Position numbers and translations under genes: made by a program. A model generated the notes under the pieces. It did no database searches, was not told the origin of the DNA, and saw nothing but the letters and a program-made list of their open reading frames with translations. A stretch of DNA of 64,000 nt. Origin: Amycolatopsis sp. 2-15 (GTDB lineage Bacteria > Actinomycetota > Actinomycetes > Mycobacteriales > Pseudonocardiaceae). Within the stretch, counting starts at the first letter, position 1. The number at the start of each line of letters is the position of its first letter. The stretch lies in contig NZ_CP127294.1 in NCBI RefSeq assembly GCF_030285625.1, positions 7,038,001 to 7,102,000 on the forward strand, written 5' to 3'. Shown here piece by piece: positions 17,843 through 25,588 of the stretch.

Positions 17843-18447
17843 GGGCATGGACGCTGGCCGGCCTCGTGGTCCTCGCTGTGGGCCTGCTCAGCGGGTGCGG
17901 GCCGGCGAAGCCGGTCCGCGTGCTCTCTCAGCCACCGACGCCGGCGCAGACCGGTGCGCCACTGCCGCTATCCCAGGTCGACCGGCCCGTCGACCTCGCC
18001 AAGTTCGACGCAGACCCGTGCAGCCTGCTCACCAAGGACCAGGCCGCCGCCGTCGTGGCCGACCCACCCAACGACATCCGCGCAAACAGGCGAACCACAC
18101 TGCCCGCGTTTGGCTGCTCATGGACCAACCACGGCGGTGCACTCATCGAGGCCCTCAAGCCAGTCCAGAACCCGAGCACCCTCGCCGAACTGTCAGTGTC
18201 CCCCCTGAAGAAGGACGGCGAACTCGAGCCGTGGACCGAGACGTCGATCGCCGGCCTCCCTGCGGTCGTCTATCACGTGTTCCGGTTTATGGACGAGTGC
18301 TCCGTGTCCGTCCAAGTCACCGACGAGCAGATGCTCACCTTCGATGTCCAAGGAACGGACCTGCCCGGCAGCTACTGGGACAAAGACCGATGCGGCGGAC
18401 TCTTGAAAATGGCCGAATTCGTGATCGGCAACCTCCGGCAGAACTGA
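17839..18447 (+). CDS. DUF3558-family lipoprotein
   Basis: ATG 17839 overlaps the preceding stop (ATGA). The 202-residue product begins MRAWTLAGLVVLAVGLLSGC, a lipoprotein signal with lipobox LSGC and lipidated Cys20. The mature part has the DUF3558 pattern: DPCSLLTKDQAAAVV, a CSW motif (FGCSWTNHGG), and the second paired Cys late in the protein (DECSVSVQ...DRCGGLLKMAEFVIGNLR). The family is anchored to the outer face of the actinobacterial membrane. Its biochemical role is unknown, although members often accompany ESX-like genes, as here. Confidence 0.8.
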   Translation: MRAWTLAGLVVLAVGLLSGCGPAKPVRVLSQPPTPAQTGAPLPLSQVDRPVDLAKFDADPCSLLTKDQAAAVVADPPNDIRANRRTTLPAFGCSWTNHGGALIEALKPVQNPSTLAELSVSPLKKDGELEPWTETSIAGLPAVVYHVFRFMDECSVSVQVTDEQMLTFDVQGTDLPGSYWDKDRCGGLLKMAEFVIGNLRQN

Positions 18448-18479
18448 AGCGCCCGGCAACACGCCGTCGGCGCCCTTAA

Positions 18480-19346
18480 GACCATATCTCAGTAGGTGAT
18501 TTTCTTGTCGCAGGTGAGGGTGGCGGCGAGGGTGAGGAAGGCGCAGAAGTGGTGGCGTAGCGGTCGTATCGGGTGGCGAGGCGGTGATAGCCGAACAGCC
18601 AGGCGATGGCTCGTTCGATGACCCAGCGGTGTTTGCCGAGTTTCTTGCTTGACTCGATGCCTGTGCGGGCGATGCGGACCTTGATGCCGCGGTCGCGGAC
18701 CCATGTCCGCAGTTCGGCCTGGTCGTAGGCCTTGTCGGCGTGCAGTTTCCCCGGCTTGCGCCGGCGGGGGGCCCGTCGGGATCTGATCGCGGGGATGGCC
18801 ATCACGAGTGGTTTGAGAGCGTAGGAGTCGTTGGTGTTGGCCGCGGACACCGCCACCGCCAGGGGCAGCCCGGCACGGTCGGACAGGACATGGATCTTCG
18901 AACTGCTCTTGCCACGATCGACCGGGTTCGGGCCGGTCATGGATCCCCCATTTTGGCTCGAACGGAGGCTCCGTCACCGATCGCCCGAGACCAGTCGATC
19001 ATGCCCTGGCCATCGAGTTCCTCGAGGACCGCGCGGTGCAGCCGGGGCCACAGACCAGCCTTGGTCCATTCGGTGAAACGGCGATGCGCGGTCGGCACCG
19101 TGACACCGAACGACGGCGGCAGATACCGCCACGCGCACCCGCTGGTCAGCACGAACACGATCGCCGTGAAAACCGCCGGTCATCCACCCGCGTCGGCCCA
19201 CCACCCTGCGGACGAACCCCATGCTCCGGAATCAGCGGCTCCGCCAGCGCCCACAAACTCATCTGGCACCAGCCGCCGAGACAGATCATCCACAACCCAA
19301 GATCGTGCACCATGCACGACCAAGCCCCTACTGAGACACGCTCTAA
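18480..19346 (-). mobile_element. IS5-family element with frameshifted transposase
   Basis: The ends share the inverted sequence TCTCAGTAGG (left, near 18488; right as CCTACTGAGA near 19325-19334), and 14 of 17 end positions match. Reading the minus strand, the transposase parts are ALAEPLIPEHGVRPQGGGPT, then FVLTSGCAWRYLPPSFGVTV...MIDWSRAIGDGASVRAKMGD, then TGPNPVDRGKSSSKIHVLSD and YDQAELRTWVRDRGIKVRIA...KHRWVIERAIAWLFGYHRLA. These hold the DDE core but lie in three frames, with breaks near 19160 and 18940. The IS5 family can use a programmed frameshift, but two breaks suggest a defective copy. A shorter relative is at 33.1 kb. Confidence 0.75.
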
Positions 19347-19364
19347 GCTTCTAACCAGGCAGAA

Positions 19365-19555
19365 CCACCAAGATTCCACCGCGCCCTGGCCGACGGCTGG
19401 GCCTACGCCCGCCTCTACACCTCAGAACACCAACGCCGAACCGCACTCCCAGGCTGGCTCCACTTCTACAATCACCACCGACCCCACAGCGCAATCGGCA
19501 ACCAGCCACCCACCAGCCGACTCACCAACCTGCCTGGACACCACAACCAGACGTT
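19365..19555 (+). pseudogene. IS481-family transposase, C-terminal fragment
   Basis: The frame reads FHRALADGWAYARLYTSEHQ, then LPGWLHFYNHHRPHSAIGNQ and PPTSRLTNLPGHH. This is the characteristic IS481/IS3-type C terminus after the third catalytic Glu ('ERFHRxLxxEWAY...YNxxRPHxxL'). About 60 residues remain, joined at the left to the IS5 element and at the right to a histidine-kinase fragment. No catalytic residues are left. Confidence 0.75.
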
Positions 19556-19990
19556 GCTGGGCGCCATCGTGCAGGTCTCGCTCGATCCGCCGACGGGCCT
19601 GGTCGGCGGCGACGGCGATACGCGCGCGAGGCGATGAGGTCGGAGTAGAGCTGGGCATTGTCGAGAGAGACAGCGAGCTGCGCGGCGATGAGCCTGACGG
19701 CGTCGAGCCGTTCCGTGGCGGACGCGGCGCGCATGAGGCGGTTCTCCAGCACCAGCACCGCCCGCAGCGCGCCGCGGCCGAGGATCGGCATGGCCAGCAA
19801 CGAACAGGCACCCAGGCCGGCGATGTACGGGTCACGGGCGAAGCGGTCATCGCGGGTGGCGTCGTCGACGATCAGGATCTCAGCCGTCCGCTGGACGTAG
19901 CGCACTGCCGTCCCACCGGTATCAGCGCTGGTCGGCCGGGGCGGGAACTGGCGCGATACAGTTCGGCCGGCCCGCATCGCCTACCCGGTG
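19556..19990 (-). pseudogene. GAF-domain sensor histidine kinase fragment
   Basis: The first frame shows part of a GAF domain: RYVQRTAEILIVDDATRDDR, then GACSLLAMPILGRGALRAVL and AQLAVSLDNAQLYSDLIASR. The next segment, in another frame, is the HisKA_3 phospho-acceptor box AADQARRRIERDLHDGAQQR. The ATPase domain is gone, replaced by the IS481 tail. An intact protein would be a NarL-system-type sensor, possibly the large ATPase-GAF kinases (ERLDAVRLIAAQLA is typical). One frameshift near 19625 plus truncation makes it non-functional. It is unlike the intact kinase at 58.2 kb in sequence. Confidence 0.7.
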
Positions 19991-20025
19991 GCGGCGTACT
20001 ATCGCCTACCCGGTGGCGGCGTACT
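19976..20025. repeat. perfect tandem duplication of 25 bp
   Basis: A 25-base unit beginning ATCGCCTACCCGGTGGCGGC occurs twice back to back (19976-20000 and 20001-20025) with no mismatch. It lies 50 bp upstream of the GTG start of the MetX-like hydrolase gene, where promoter or operator sequences are expected. Perfect identity implies a recent duplication or selection. Confidence 0.85.
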
Positions 20026-20074
20026 GTAGAACCACGAGGAGGGCGCAGCCGGAGAAATCGGCAGGGAGGCTCTC

Positions 20075-21091
20075 GTGGATTACGAAATATTCGACCTTGG
20101 TACCGTCCGGTTGCAAGAAGGCGCCACACTCAGCGATGCCAAGCTCGCGTACAAGACATACGGCGAGCTCAACGGTGACAAGAGCAATGCGATCGTGTAC
20201 CCAACGTGGTATTCCGGGCAGCACTACGACAATGAATGGCTGATCGGCGAGGGGATGGCGCTCGATCCGGCGAGATACTTCATCATCATTCCGAATATGC
20301 TGGGCAACGGGCTTTCCTCGTCGCCGAGCAACACGCCCGCGCCGCATGACCGCGCCTCGTTTCCCCGGGTGACAATGTATGACAACGTCCAGTTCCAGCA
20401 CCGGCTGGTGACCGAGCGCTTCGGCATCGCAAAACTGGAGTTGGTCACCGGCTGGTCGATGGGCGCCGGGCAGACCTACCAGTGGGCGGTCAGCTTCCCC
20501 GACATGGTCAAGCGGATCCTGCCATTCTGCGGATCGGCAAAGACCAGCCTGCACAACTTCGTGTTCCTGGAAGGGGTCAGGACGGCGCTTACCGCGGACG
20601 CGGCCTACAACGGCGGCCGGTACGACAAGCAACCCGACATCGGGCTTCGCGCCCTGGCGCGGGTCTACGCCGGGTGGGGCTTCTGCCAGCAGTTCTACCG
20701 GGAGAAGATCTACGAGCGCGAGCCACTGGGCTACGCGTCCTTGGAAGACTTCCTCGTGGCCTTCTGGGAGGGCCTGTTCCTCAAGCGCGACGCGAACAAC
20801 CTACTGGGCATGCTGTGGACCTGGCAGCACGCCGACATCGGCAACACGCCGGGAAAGCGCAGCCTCGAGGACGCGCTCGGCGCGATCCGGGCGCCCGCGA
20901 TCGTGATGCCGGCGCAGCAGGACCTGTACTTCCCGCCCGAGGACAACGAGTGGGAAGTCAAGCACATGCACCGGGCGGAACTGCGCGTCATCCCGGGAGC
21001 GTGGGGACATTTCGCCGGTGGCGGCCTCAACCCGGAAGACACCCGGTTCATCGACAACGGCCTGAAGGAACTGCTCGCCACGGAAGTCTGA
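20075..21091 (+). CDS. MetX-like alpha/beta-hydrolase
   Basis: GTG 20075 follows GGGAGG six bases away; the product is 338 residues. It has the homoserine-acetyltransferase-like alpha/beta-hydrolase layout: early YPTWYSGQHYDNEWLIGEG (oxyanion region), nucleophile elbow GWSMGA with Ser128, acid Asp283 in AQQDLYFPPEDN, and His312 in GAWGHFAGGG. True MetX enzymes have GGSxGG at the elbow and longer lids, so acyl transfer to homoserine is not assured; hydrolysis of an ester or amide is equally possible. An acetate-type transporter gene follows 71 bp downstream, then a strong hairpin, so the pair probably forms an operon dealing with a short-chain acid or its ester. It is likely cytoplasmic, with no signal peptide. 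Confidence 0.82.
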   Translation: MDYEIFDLGTVRLQEGATLSDAKLAYKTYGELNGDKSNAIVYPTWYSGQHYDNEWLIGEGMALDPARYFIIIPNMLGNGLSSSPSNTPAPHDRASFPRVTMYDNVQFQHRLVTERFGIAKLELVTGWSMGAGQTYQWAVSFPDMVKRILPFCGSAKTSLHNFVFLEGVRTALTADAAYNGGRYDKQPDIGLRALARVYAGWGFCQQFYREKIYEREPLGYASLEDFLVAFWEGLFLKRDANNLLGMLWTWQHADIGNTPGKRSLEDALGAIRAPAIVMPAQQDLYFPPEDNEWEVKHMHRAELRVIPGAWGHFAGGGLNPEDTRFIDNGLKELLATEV

Positions 21092-21162
21092 TCGGCCTGG
21101 CCTCGGCGCCGTTCCACCCGGTCCGTGTCGAGAGCAGTCCTGCGCAGTCTGGAGGTAGCATC

Positions 21163-21864
21163 ATGACCAGCGCAGAATATGCACAACGAACCACTCCTCC
21201 GGGAAGCGCCCCGGAAGTGCCGCCGCCGCGGGTGGGTGAGCCCGCCACGACTGCCTTCGCCCCCACAGCCAGCGGGGTGCCACTCGCGCTGGCGGGGTTC
21301 GGATTCTCGCTGACGATTCTGTCGTTGGCCAACACAGGTGTCGTGGACCAGCGGACGGCCACGATGTTCGTTCCCGTCGCGATGGGCACTGGCGCGCTTG
21401 CCATGCTCGTCGGCGGGATCTGGGAGTTCCGCGGCAACAACCTGTTCGGCGCGACATTCTGTTCGGCGTATGCCTGCTTCCTGTTCACCACGGCGCTGAT
21501 CGTGCAGTTCTACGCACCGATGATCACCGACACGGCGGGAGCAGCGAACTTCGGCCGCATGTTCGGCGCTTACCTGATCGTGTGGGCGTTGTTTACCGCG
21601 ATGCTCGCCGTGGGGGCACGGGTGGTCAACGCACCCGCGTTCGCCGCGTTCGTGTTACTGGTCGTGGTTTACCTCCTGTTGGGCCTCGCCAACCTCGTCG
21701 GATCGGGAGCCACCGCGACCGCGCTGACCAAGGCCGGCGGCTGGGTTGGCCTCCTGGACTCCTTCGTCGCGTTCTACCTGTGCTCAGCCATCGTTCTCAA
21801 CGACATCAGCGGGCGGGGCCTGCTGCCGATCTGGCCGGGCAGGCGGGCGGCGCACTCGGCCTGA
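21163..21864 (+). CDS. GPR1/FUN34/YaaH (AceTr) family transporter
   Basis: ATG 21163 has GGAGG seven bases upstream, and the product is 233 residues. After a 40-residue polar N terminus it has six hydrophobic segments, beginning SGVPLALAGFGFSLTILSLA (the place of the family's NPAPLGL motif) and including AMLVGGIWEFRGNNLFGATF, the conserved second signature. The family (SatP, Ato1) imports acetate, succinate or related short-chain acids with protons. It is cotranscribed with the MetX-like hydrolase. The stump of a second acetate permease (ActP type) lies 1.1 kb downstream. Confidence 0.85.
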   Translation: MTSAEYAQRTTPPGSAPEVPPPRVGEPATTAFAPTASGVPLALAGFGFSLTILSLANTGVVDQRTATMFVPVAMGTGALAMLVGGIWEFRGNNLFGATFCSAYACFLFTTALIVQFYAPMITDTAGAANFGRMFGAYLIVWALFTAMLAVGARVVNAPAFAAFVLLVVVYLLLGLANLVGSGATATALTKAGGWVGLLDSFVAFYLCSAIVLNDISGRGLLPIWPGRRAAHSA

Positions 21865-21903
21865 GTGGACCGCGAGCGACAACTGGAACCCTCCGGTGGG
21901 CCG

Positions 21904-21938
21904 GTCCTGGCCGCCGAGATTTCCGCGGCGGCCAGGAC
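21904..21938 (+). terminator. terminator of the hydrolase-transporter operon
   Basis: Arms GTCCTGGCCGCC (21904-21915) and GGCGGCCAGGAC (21927-21938) are perfectly complementary over 12 bp with an 11-base loop, 40 bp after the transporter stop codon. There is no U run. Confidence 0.7.
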
Positions 21939-22057
21939 ATCAGCCGGAAGCGGGAGGAGACCAAGCGCCTCGCACGCGTCGCGCCGCTCGAGCTCGGCAT
22001 GCCGTCCACTCGTTGACGCTCGCCCGTGTCCAGCAGTGCAGGTGGTAGGCATAGACG

Positions 22058-22681
22058 GTGGTCAGCCAACTGCCTGTCAACGAACAACTCGACGCCTTCC
22101 AAGAGGTGCTCTCGCGCAACGAGGTGCTGACGGAGGTGCTGTCCCGGTCGGCGTCGCTGGGATTACCCGGCTGGTATCTGACGGCGGGCTGTCTGTTCCA
22201 GACCGTCTGGAACGCGGTCACCAGCCAGGTCCCAGGTGACGGCATCAAGGACTACGACCTGTTCTACTTCGACGCCACCGATCTGTCCTGGGAGGCGGAG
22301 GATGCGGTGATCCAGTCAGCGAAGCATGTCTTCGCCGACATCCCCGTCGAGGTGGAGATCCGCAACGAGGCACGTGTCCATCTCTGGTACGAGGAGAAGT
22401 TCGGGACGCCATGTCCTGCCCACTTGTCCACCGAGGACGCGATCGACTCCTTCGCCGCGACCACGTGCTGTCTGGGGGTCCGCCTCGAACCAGGCGGGCG
22501 CTGGCGCGTCTACGCCCCGCACGGGCTGTCCGACGTGTTCAACCTCGTCGTCCGCCCGAATCCGGTGCTGGCACCGCGTGCCGTCTACGAGGCCAAGGCC
22601 AGTCGCTGGCTCCGCCAGTGGCCCGAGCTGACCGTCTTGCCCTGGCCGACAGCGGCAACCTCACCGTTGCAGTCAGCTTGA
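22058..22681 (+). CDS. nucleotidyltransferase-fold protein (NTP_transf_6/DUF925 type)
   Basis: The 207-residue product (GTG start at 22058; the ribosome binding site is weak) contains GWYLTAGCLFQTVWN followed by GDGIKDYDLFYFDATDLSWE. This is the signature of the NTP_transf_6 family: a G-x-x-x-x-W stretch, then D-Y-D metal-binding carboxylates (Asp65, Asp67). A later conserved block, RVYAPHGLSDVFNLVVRPN, is also typical. The fold resembles nucleotidyltransferases, but no substrate has been established for the family. It follows the hydrolase-transporter operon beyond its terminator, so it is an independent unit. Confidence 0.8.
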   Translation: MVSQLPVNEQLDAFQEVLSRNEVLTEVLSRSASLGLPGWYLTAGCLFQTVWNAVTSQVPGDGIKDYDLFYFDATDLSWEAEDAVIQSAKHVFADIPVEVEIRNEARVHLWYEEKFGTPCPAHLSTEDAIDSFAATTCCLGVRLEPGGRWRVYAPHGLSDVFNLVVRPNPVLAPRAVYEAKASRWLRQWPELTVLPWPTAATSPLQSA

Positions 22682-22939
22682 CAAGTGCTGAGAAATTTCG
22701 AGTTGCGGAAGGTCGCGTTGGGAACCTGCCGGCCGTGATTGTGGATCCCCTTATGCGCACCCCTTGAGCGCAAGCGTGACTGTGACTTATATCTGTCACT
22801 TGTGACCGCTATCTCTCACCACGGGGTCCGAGTTGGTCGGCTGCCGCCCGGTGTGCCGCTTCAACCCAGCTTCGGCGGGGTGCCGGTCTGCGGTTTCGTC
22901 GAGTTCGGCGGCGAGTCGTCTTTCGTAAGGGCTGAGTGC

Positions 22940-23126
22940 GGCGGTGTGGCCGGGCGGTGCGGCCGACGCGTCGTTCCCCCTCGGCTATCCGACGCTCATT
23001 TCGATCCTGCTGGGTTTTCTCGGCTGTGTCCTCGGCTCGAAGCTGAGCCCGGTACCGGAGGACGACACGAAGTTCACCGAGCGGCGCGTCCGCACCGCGG
23101 CCGGTCTCGGGGCCGAGAAGGCGTGA
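22940..23126 (+). pseudogene. actP: cation/acetate symporter (ActP type), C-terminal stump
   Basis: The last 60 residues are readable: FPLGYPTLISILLGFLGCVL (final membrane helix) and SPVPEDDTKFTERRVRTAAG with the closing GLGAEKA. This is the usual ActP/SSS-family tail 'FPLxNPGLxSIPLGFLxxxLG...EVRSLTGAGAEKA'. All earlier membrane segments are absent. It is a relic, but note the intact AceTr-type transporter 1.1 kb upstream. The stretch 22690-22935 holds only a cluster of GTGAC/GTCAC repeats. Confidence 0.65.
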
Positions 23127-23132
23127 AACGTC

Positions 23133-23171
23133 GTGAAGGGCGCTCCCCACAACGGGAAGAGCGCCCTTCAC
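23133..23171. terminator. bidirectional terminator between convergent genes
   Basis: GTGAAGGGCGCT (23133-23144) pairs perfectly with AGCGCCCTTCAC (23160-23171) across a 15-base loop. It sits between the actP stump (plus strand) and the serine hydrolase gene (minus strand), whose stop codon is 15 bp away. This is the expected position of a shared terminator. Confidence 0.75.
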
Positions 23172-23185
23172 GGTCCTCCCGGGGT

Positions 23186-24364
23186 TCAGAGCGAGGCGTA
23201 GAGCGCCCGCTCGAAATCTGCGTACATCTGTAACTGCCCCGGCGGGACGAACGGCAACGACTGCGAGTAGATCGCGCCGGTGACGCCGTTGGCCGGGTCG
23301 ACCCAGAAGTGCGTGTTGCACAATCCCGCCCACGCACCGCTGCCGGGTGCGCGCATGCCCGGCTCCTGGGCCGTGGTGAGCACCAGGCCCCAGCCCCACT
23401 TGAGGCCCGGGCCGAGGTCGAGCTCGTGCGTCGTAGCCGGGTCCGCGGTCGGGATGTGCGCCGGGAACTCCATCTCGCCCACCTGATTGGTGAATGCCTC
23501 GTCCACAGTGGACTGCCGGAGCACCTCGACCCCGTCGAGCGTGCCGCCGCCGAGCAGCATGCGCTGGAACTTCACGTAGTCGCGCGGCGTGGAGTAGAGC
23601 CCGTGGCCGGCGGTGTAGTACTCAGGCTCGGTGGCCAGGTCGATCTCGGTGACCGCCCACGTGCCGTCCTCACCCTGCACGTGGACGGGGACCAGGTTGG
23701 CCCGCTGCTCGGCGCTCGCGACGAACGTGGTCTCCGTCATGCCGAGCGGTCCGGTGATGTTCTCCTTGAAGTAGACGTCCAGCGGCTTGCCGGACGCGGC
23801 CTCGACGACCCGGCCGAGCCAGTCGGTGTTGATGCCGTACTCGAATTTCGTGCCGGGGTCGGCCACCATCGGCGCCTTGAAACTCGCGGTTTTGCCGGCC
23901 AGCACGTTCGGCGTGCCGGTGGCCTGCTCCCACTTGACGATGTCCGCGTTCCAGAACCAGTAGCTCAGGCCGCTCGTGTGCGTCACCAGCTGCGCGACAG
24001 TCGCACGGCTAGCGGGCGGGCGCAGCACCGGGTTTTCGCCGTCGAAGCCCTCCAGCACCTGGACATCGGCGAACTCGGGCCGGTAGGTGTCGATGGGGGC
24101 GTCGAACTCGAGCTCGCCGCGGTCGCGCAGCTGCAGCGCGGCCACGGTGCCCACCATCTTCGTCATGGACATGATCCGGAAGTGCGACTCGGCCGAGACC
24201 GGCTCCGGCGCCCCCGCGGCACGAGGTCCGGCCGCGCCTTCGTAAATGATGCCGTCCCGATCCGCCGCGACGGCGACTACGTTGGGCGCGTGCCCAGCGC
24301 CGACCGCGTCTCGTAGCACTCGGTCGATAGCCGAGGTGTCGATCGTCGAAGTCGTGCTCACCAT
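23186..24364 (-). CDS. serine hydrolase, class C beta-lactamase/esterase family
   Basis: ATG 24364 has GAGGAG six to seven bases upstream; the product is 392 residues without a signal peptide. The nucleophile motif S-x-x-K is Ser66-Lys69 (IMSMTKM). The Tyr base is probably Tyr176 (FEYGINTDWLG), as in EstB-type esterases. The central VAQLVTHTSGLSYWFW and C-terminal WGWGLVLTTAQEP regions complete the fold. Cytoplasmic members of this class are usually esterases (family VIII) rather than resistance enzymes, and lack of a signal supports that. The upstream region is relic sequence, so no operon partner remains. Confidence 0.88.
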   Translation of the reverse strand: MVSTTSTIDTSAIDRVLRDAVGAGHAPNVVAVAADRDGIIYEGAAGPRAAGAPEPVSAESHFRIMSMTKMVGTVAALQLRDRGELEFDAPIDTYRPEFADVQVLEGFDGENPVLRPPASRATVAQLVTHTSGLSYWFWNADIVKWEQATGTPNVLAGKTASFKAPMVADPGTKFEYGINTDWLGRVVEAASGKPLDVYFKENITGPLGMTETTFVASAEQRANLVPVHVQGEDGTWAVTEIDLATEPEYYTAGHGLYSTPRDYVKFQRMLLGGGTLDGVEVLRQSTVDEAFTNQVGEMEFPAHIPTADPATTHELDLGPGLKWGWGLVLTTAQEPGMRAPGSGAWAGLCNTHFWVDPANGVTGAIYSQSLPFVPPGQLQMYADFERALYASL

Positions 24365-24621
24365 TGAGTTCTCCTCATCACGTGGGTCTTGCCGGAACGA
24401 CGGCCAGCACGATGTCGGCCTGCGTCCGGCCGCCACCAGCGTCCTCGCCCTGGGCCGACGACGCGGAGCCTGTGTGCCGCCGGCGTCGCGTTCGGCCACG
24501 TGCTCGAGCCCGGCGAACGAGAGCCGGATCGGGTCCGGCGGCCAACCGCTCCCGGAAGCGGTAGCGGTCGTCGCCGACGTGCTTGGTGAGCTCCGCACCC
24601 GGACCGGACGAGGAAGCGTCA

Positions 24622-25103
24622 TCACCGCTTTCCCCTCGTCGCAAAACGGTACGCGCGCGCCAGCTCACACGCACCCAGCGTGGACAGCAGCCGGCGCCGG
24701 GAGGCGGGCAAGCCGTGCGGGTCCCCGGCGATGTCGACGAGCTCGCCGGCGAGCTCCGCCGCCGGTTCAGCGAGGGCACCCGCGTCGCCTCCGGCATCGC
24801 GGTGACATCAAGAGTGACCGCCCGGTCGGACACACCGAAAGCCGTCAGCACGGCCTCCTCCACCTGCCCACCGGCCACCCGGACCCGGATCACGACGCCG
24901 GCGAGCACGAAGTCGCCGTGGCGCCGGGCGACCTCGGCGAACCCGAAGCCCTCCCCGCACGCTGCAGCGGCAACCGGTCGGCGGCGCACGTCCTCAGAGC
25001 CGAGGTCGCTCCACTGCGCACCGTTGAAAAACCCGGGGTGAATAAACTCCTCACCACCGGGGGTCCGACCTCTATCGGCAAAAGGTCGGCAGCGCACTCC
25101 CAC
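24622..25103 (-). pseudogene. CoxM-type FAD-binding subunit, C-terminal fragment, frameshifted
   Basis: One frame reads AACGEGFGFAEVARRHGDFV, LAGVVIRVRVAGGQVEEAVL and TAFGVSDRAV. This is the substrate-independent C-terminal domain of FAD subunits of Mo hydroxylases ('GFGFAEVARRxGDFALAGVAV'). After a frameshift near 24790 the end continues DIAGDPHGLPASRRRLLSTL and ELARAYRFATRGKR before TGA at 24622. The FAD-binding N-terminal part is absent. In intact operons this gene accompanies large and Fe-S subunits; it is not near the Mo hydroxylase at 12.3 kb. The segment 24378-24621 (ATGA-coupled to the stop) is an unassigned reading frame. Confidence 0.6.
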
Positions 25104-25104
25104 G

Positions 25105-25398
25105 TCACTGACGTGGCCCGCCCCGGGCCGACCGTTCGGTTACCGCGATCTCGGCGCGCAGACGCGCGGTGGTCTGCTCATCGCGGCCACCGCTGAGCTC
25201 AAGCGCCGCGCGTAGCCGCGCGGTCGCGGCGTCTGGGTCACCGAGGTCGCCCATTACCAGGGCCTGCAGTTCGAGTGCGTCGGCCCGGCCCCAGCTGTCG
25301 ATGGAGGCGGTGAAGTGGGCAACAGCCTGTTCGGCGCGGGCGAGGGTACGCAGGTTTTCGCTGAACCGGCGGTGTGCCACGACCCACCAACTGCCCGT
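25105..25398 (-). pseudogene. TPR-protein C-terminal fragment
   Basis: The frame reads RFSENLRTLARAEQAVAHFT, SIDSWGRADALELQALVMGD and GDPDAATARLRAALELSGG, helical repeats of tetratricopeptide type as found at the ends of large ATP-binding or SARP-type regulators. It starts abruptly beside the IS701-like end at 25389-25408 and runs out in the CoxM fragment. No start site exists. It is a relic. Confidence 0.45.
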
Positions 25399-25408
25399 GC
25401 AGTACTAG
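25389..25408. repeat. orphan IS701-type end
   Basis: The sequence AACTGCCCGTGCAGTACTAG matches the right end of the IS701 element at 12.1 kb (AACTGCCGTTGCAGTACTAG) at 18 of 20 positions, including the outer CTAG. No transposase sequence adjoins it. It is most simply the scar of a related element removed by deletion between the end and the neighbouring TPR and recombinase relics. Confidence 0.6.
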
Positions 25409-25588
25409 ACGCGGGCGCTGCCCCCCTTGCATCTGGAGGCGAGCGGCAATGCGTCCATTCGGGTGCAGATCAGCTCCCAACTCGTCATCGGTACCGGGTA
25501 ACAGCGTTCCGCCCTCGACCCGGAGCCGCCTCAAGCACCGAGGTGCACGGCGATCACTACCGCCCTACCAGCCACCCCGACAGGCGCG

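Noticed and set aside
17588..18447. Possible complete ESX secretion locus
   Set aside because: Only one short ESX-like protein and a DUF3558 lipoprotein are present; there are no EccC/EccD-type components in the window.
20482..21162. N-terminal extension of the AceTr transporter frame back to 20482
   Set aside because: The extension overlaps the hydrolase gene in another frame and has shadow-type composition. A GGAGG site and ATG at 21163 define the real start.
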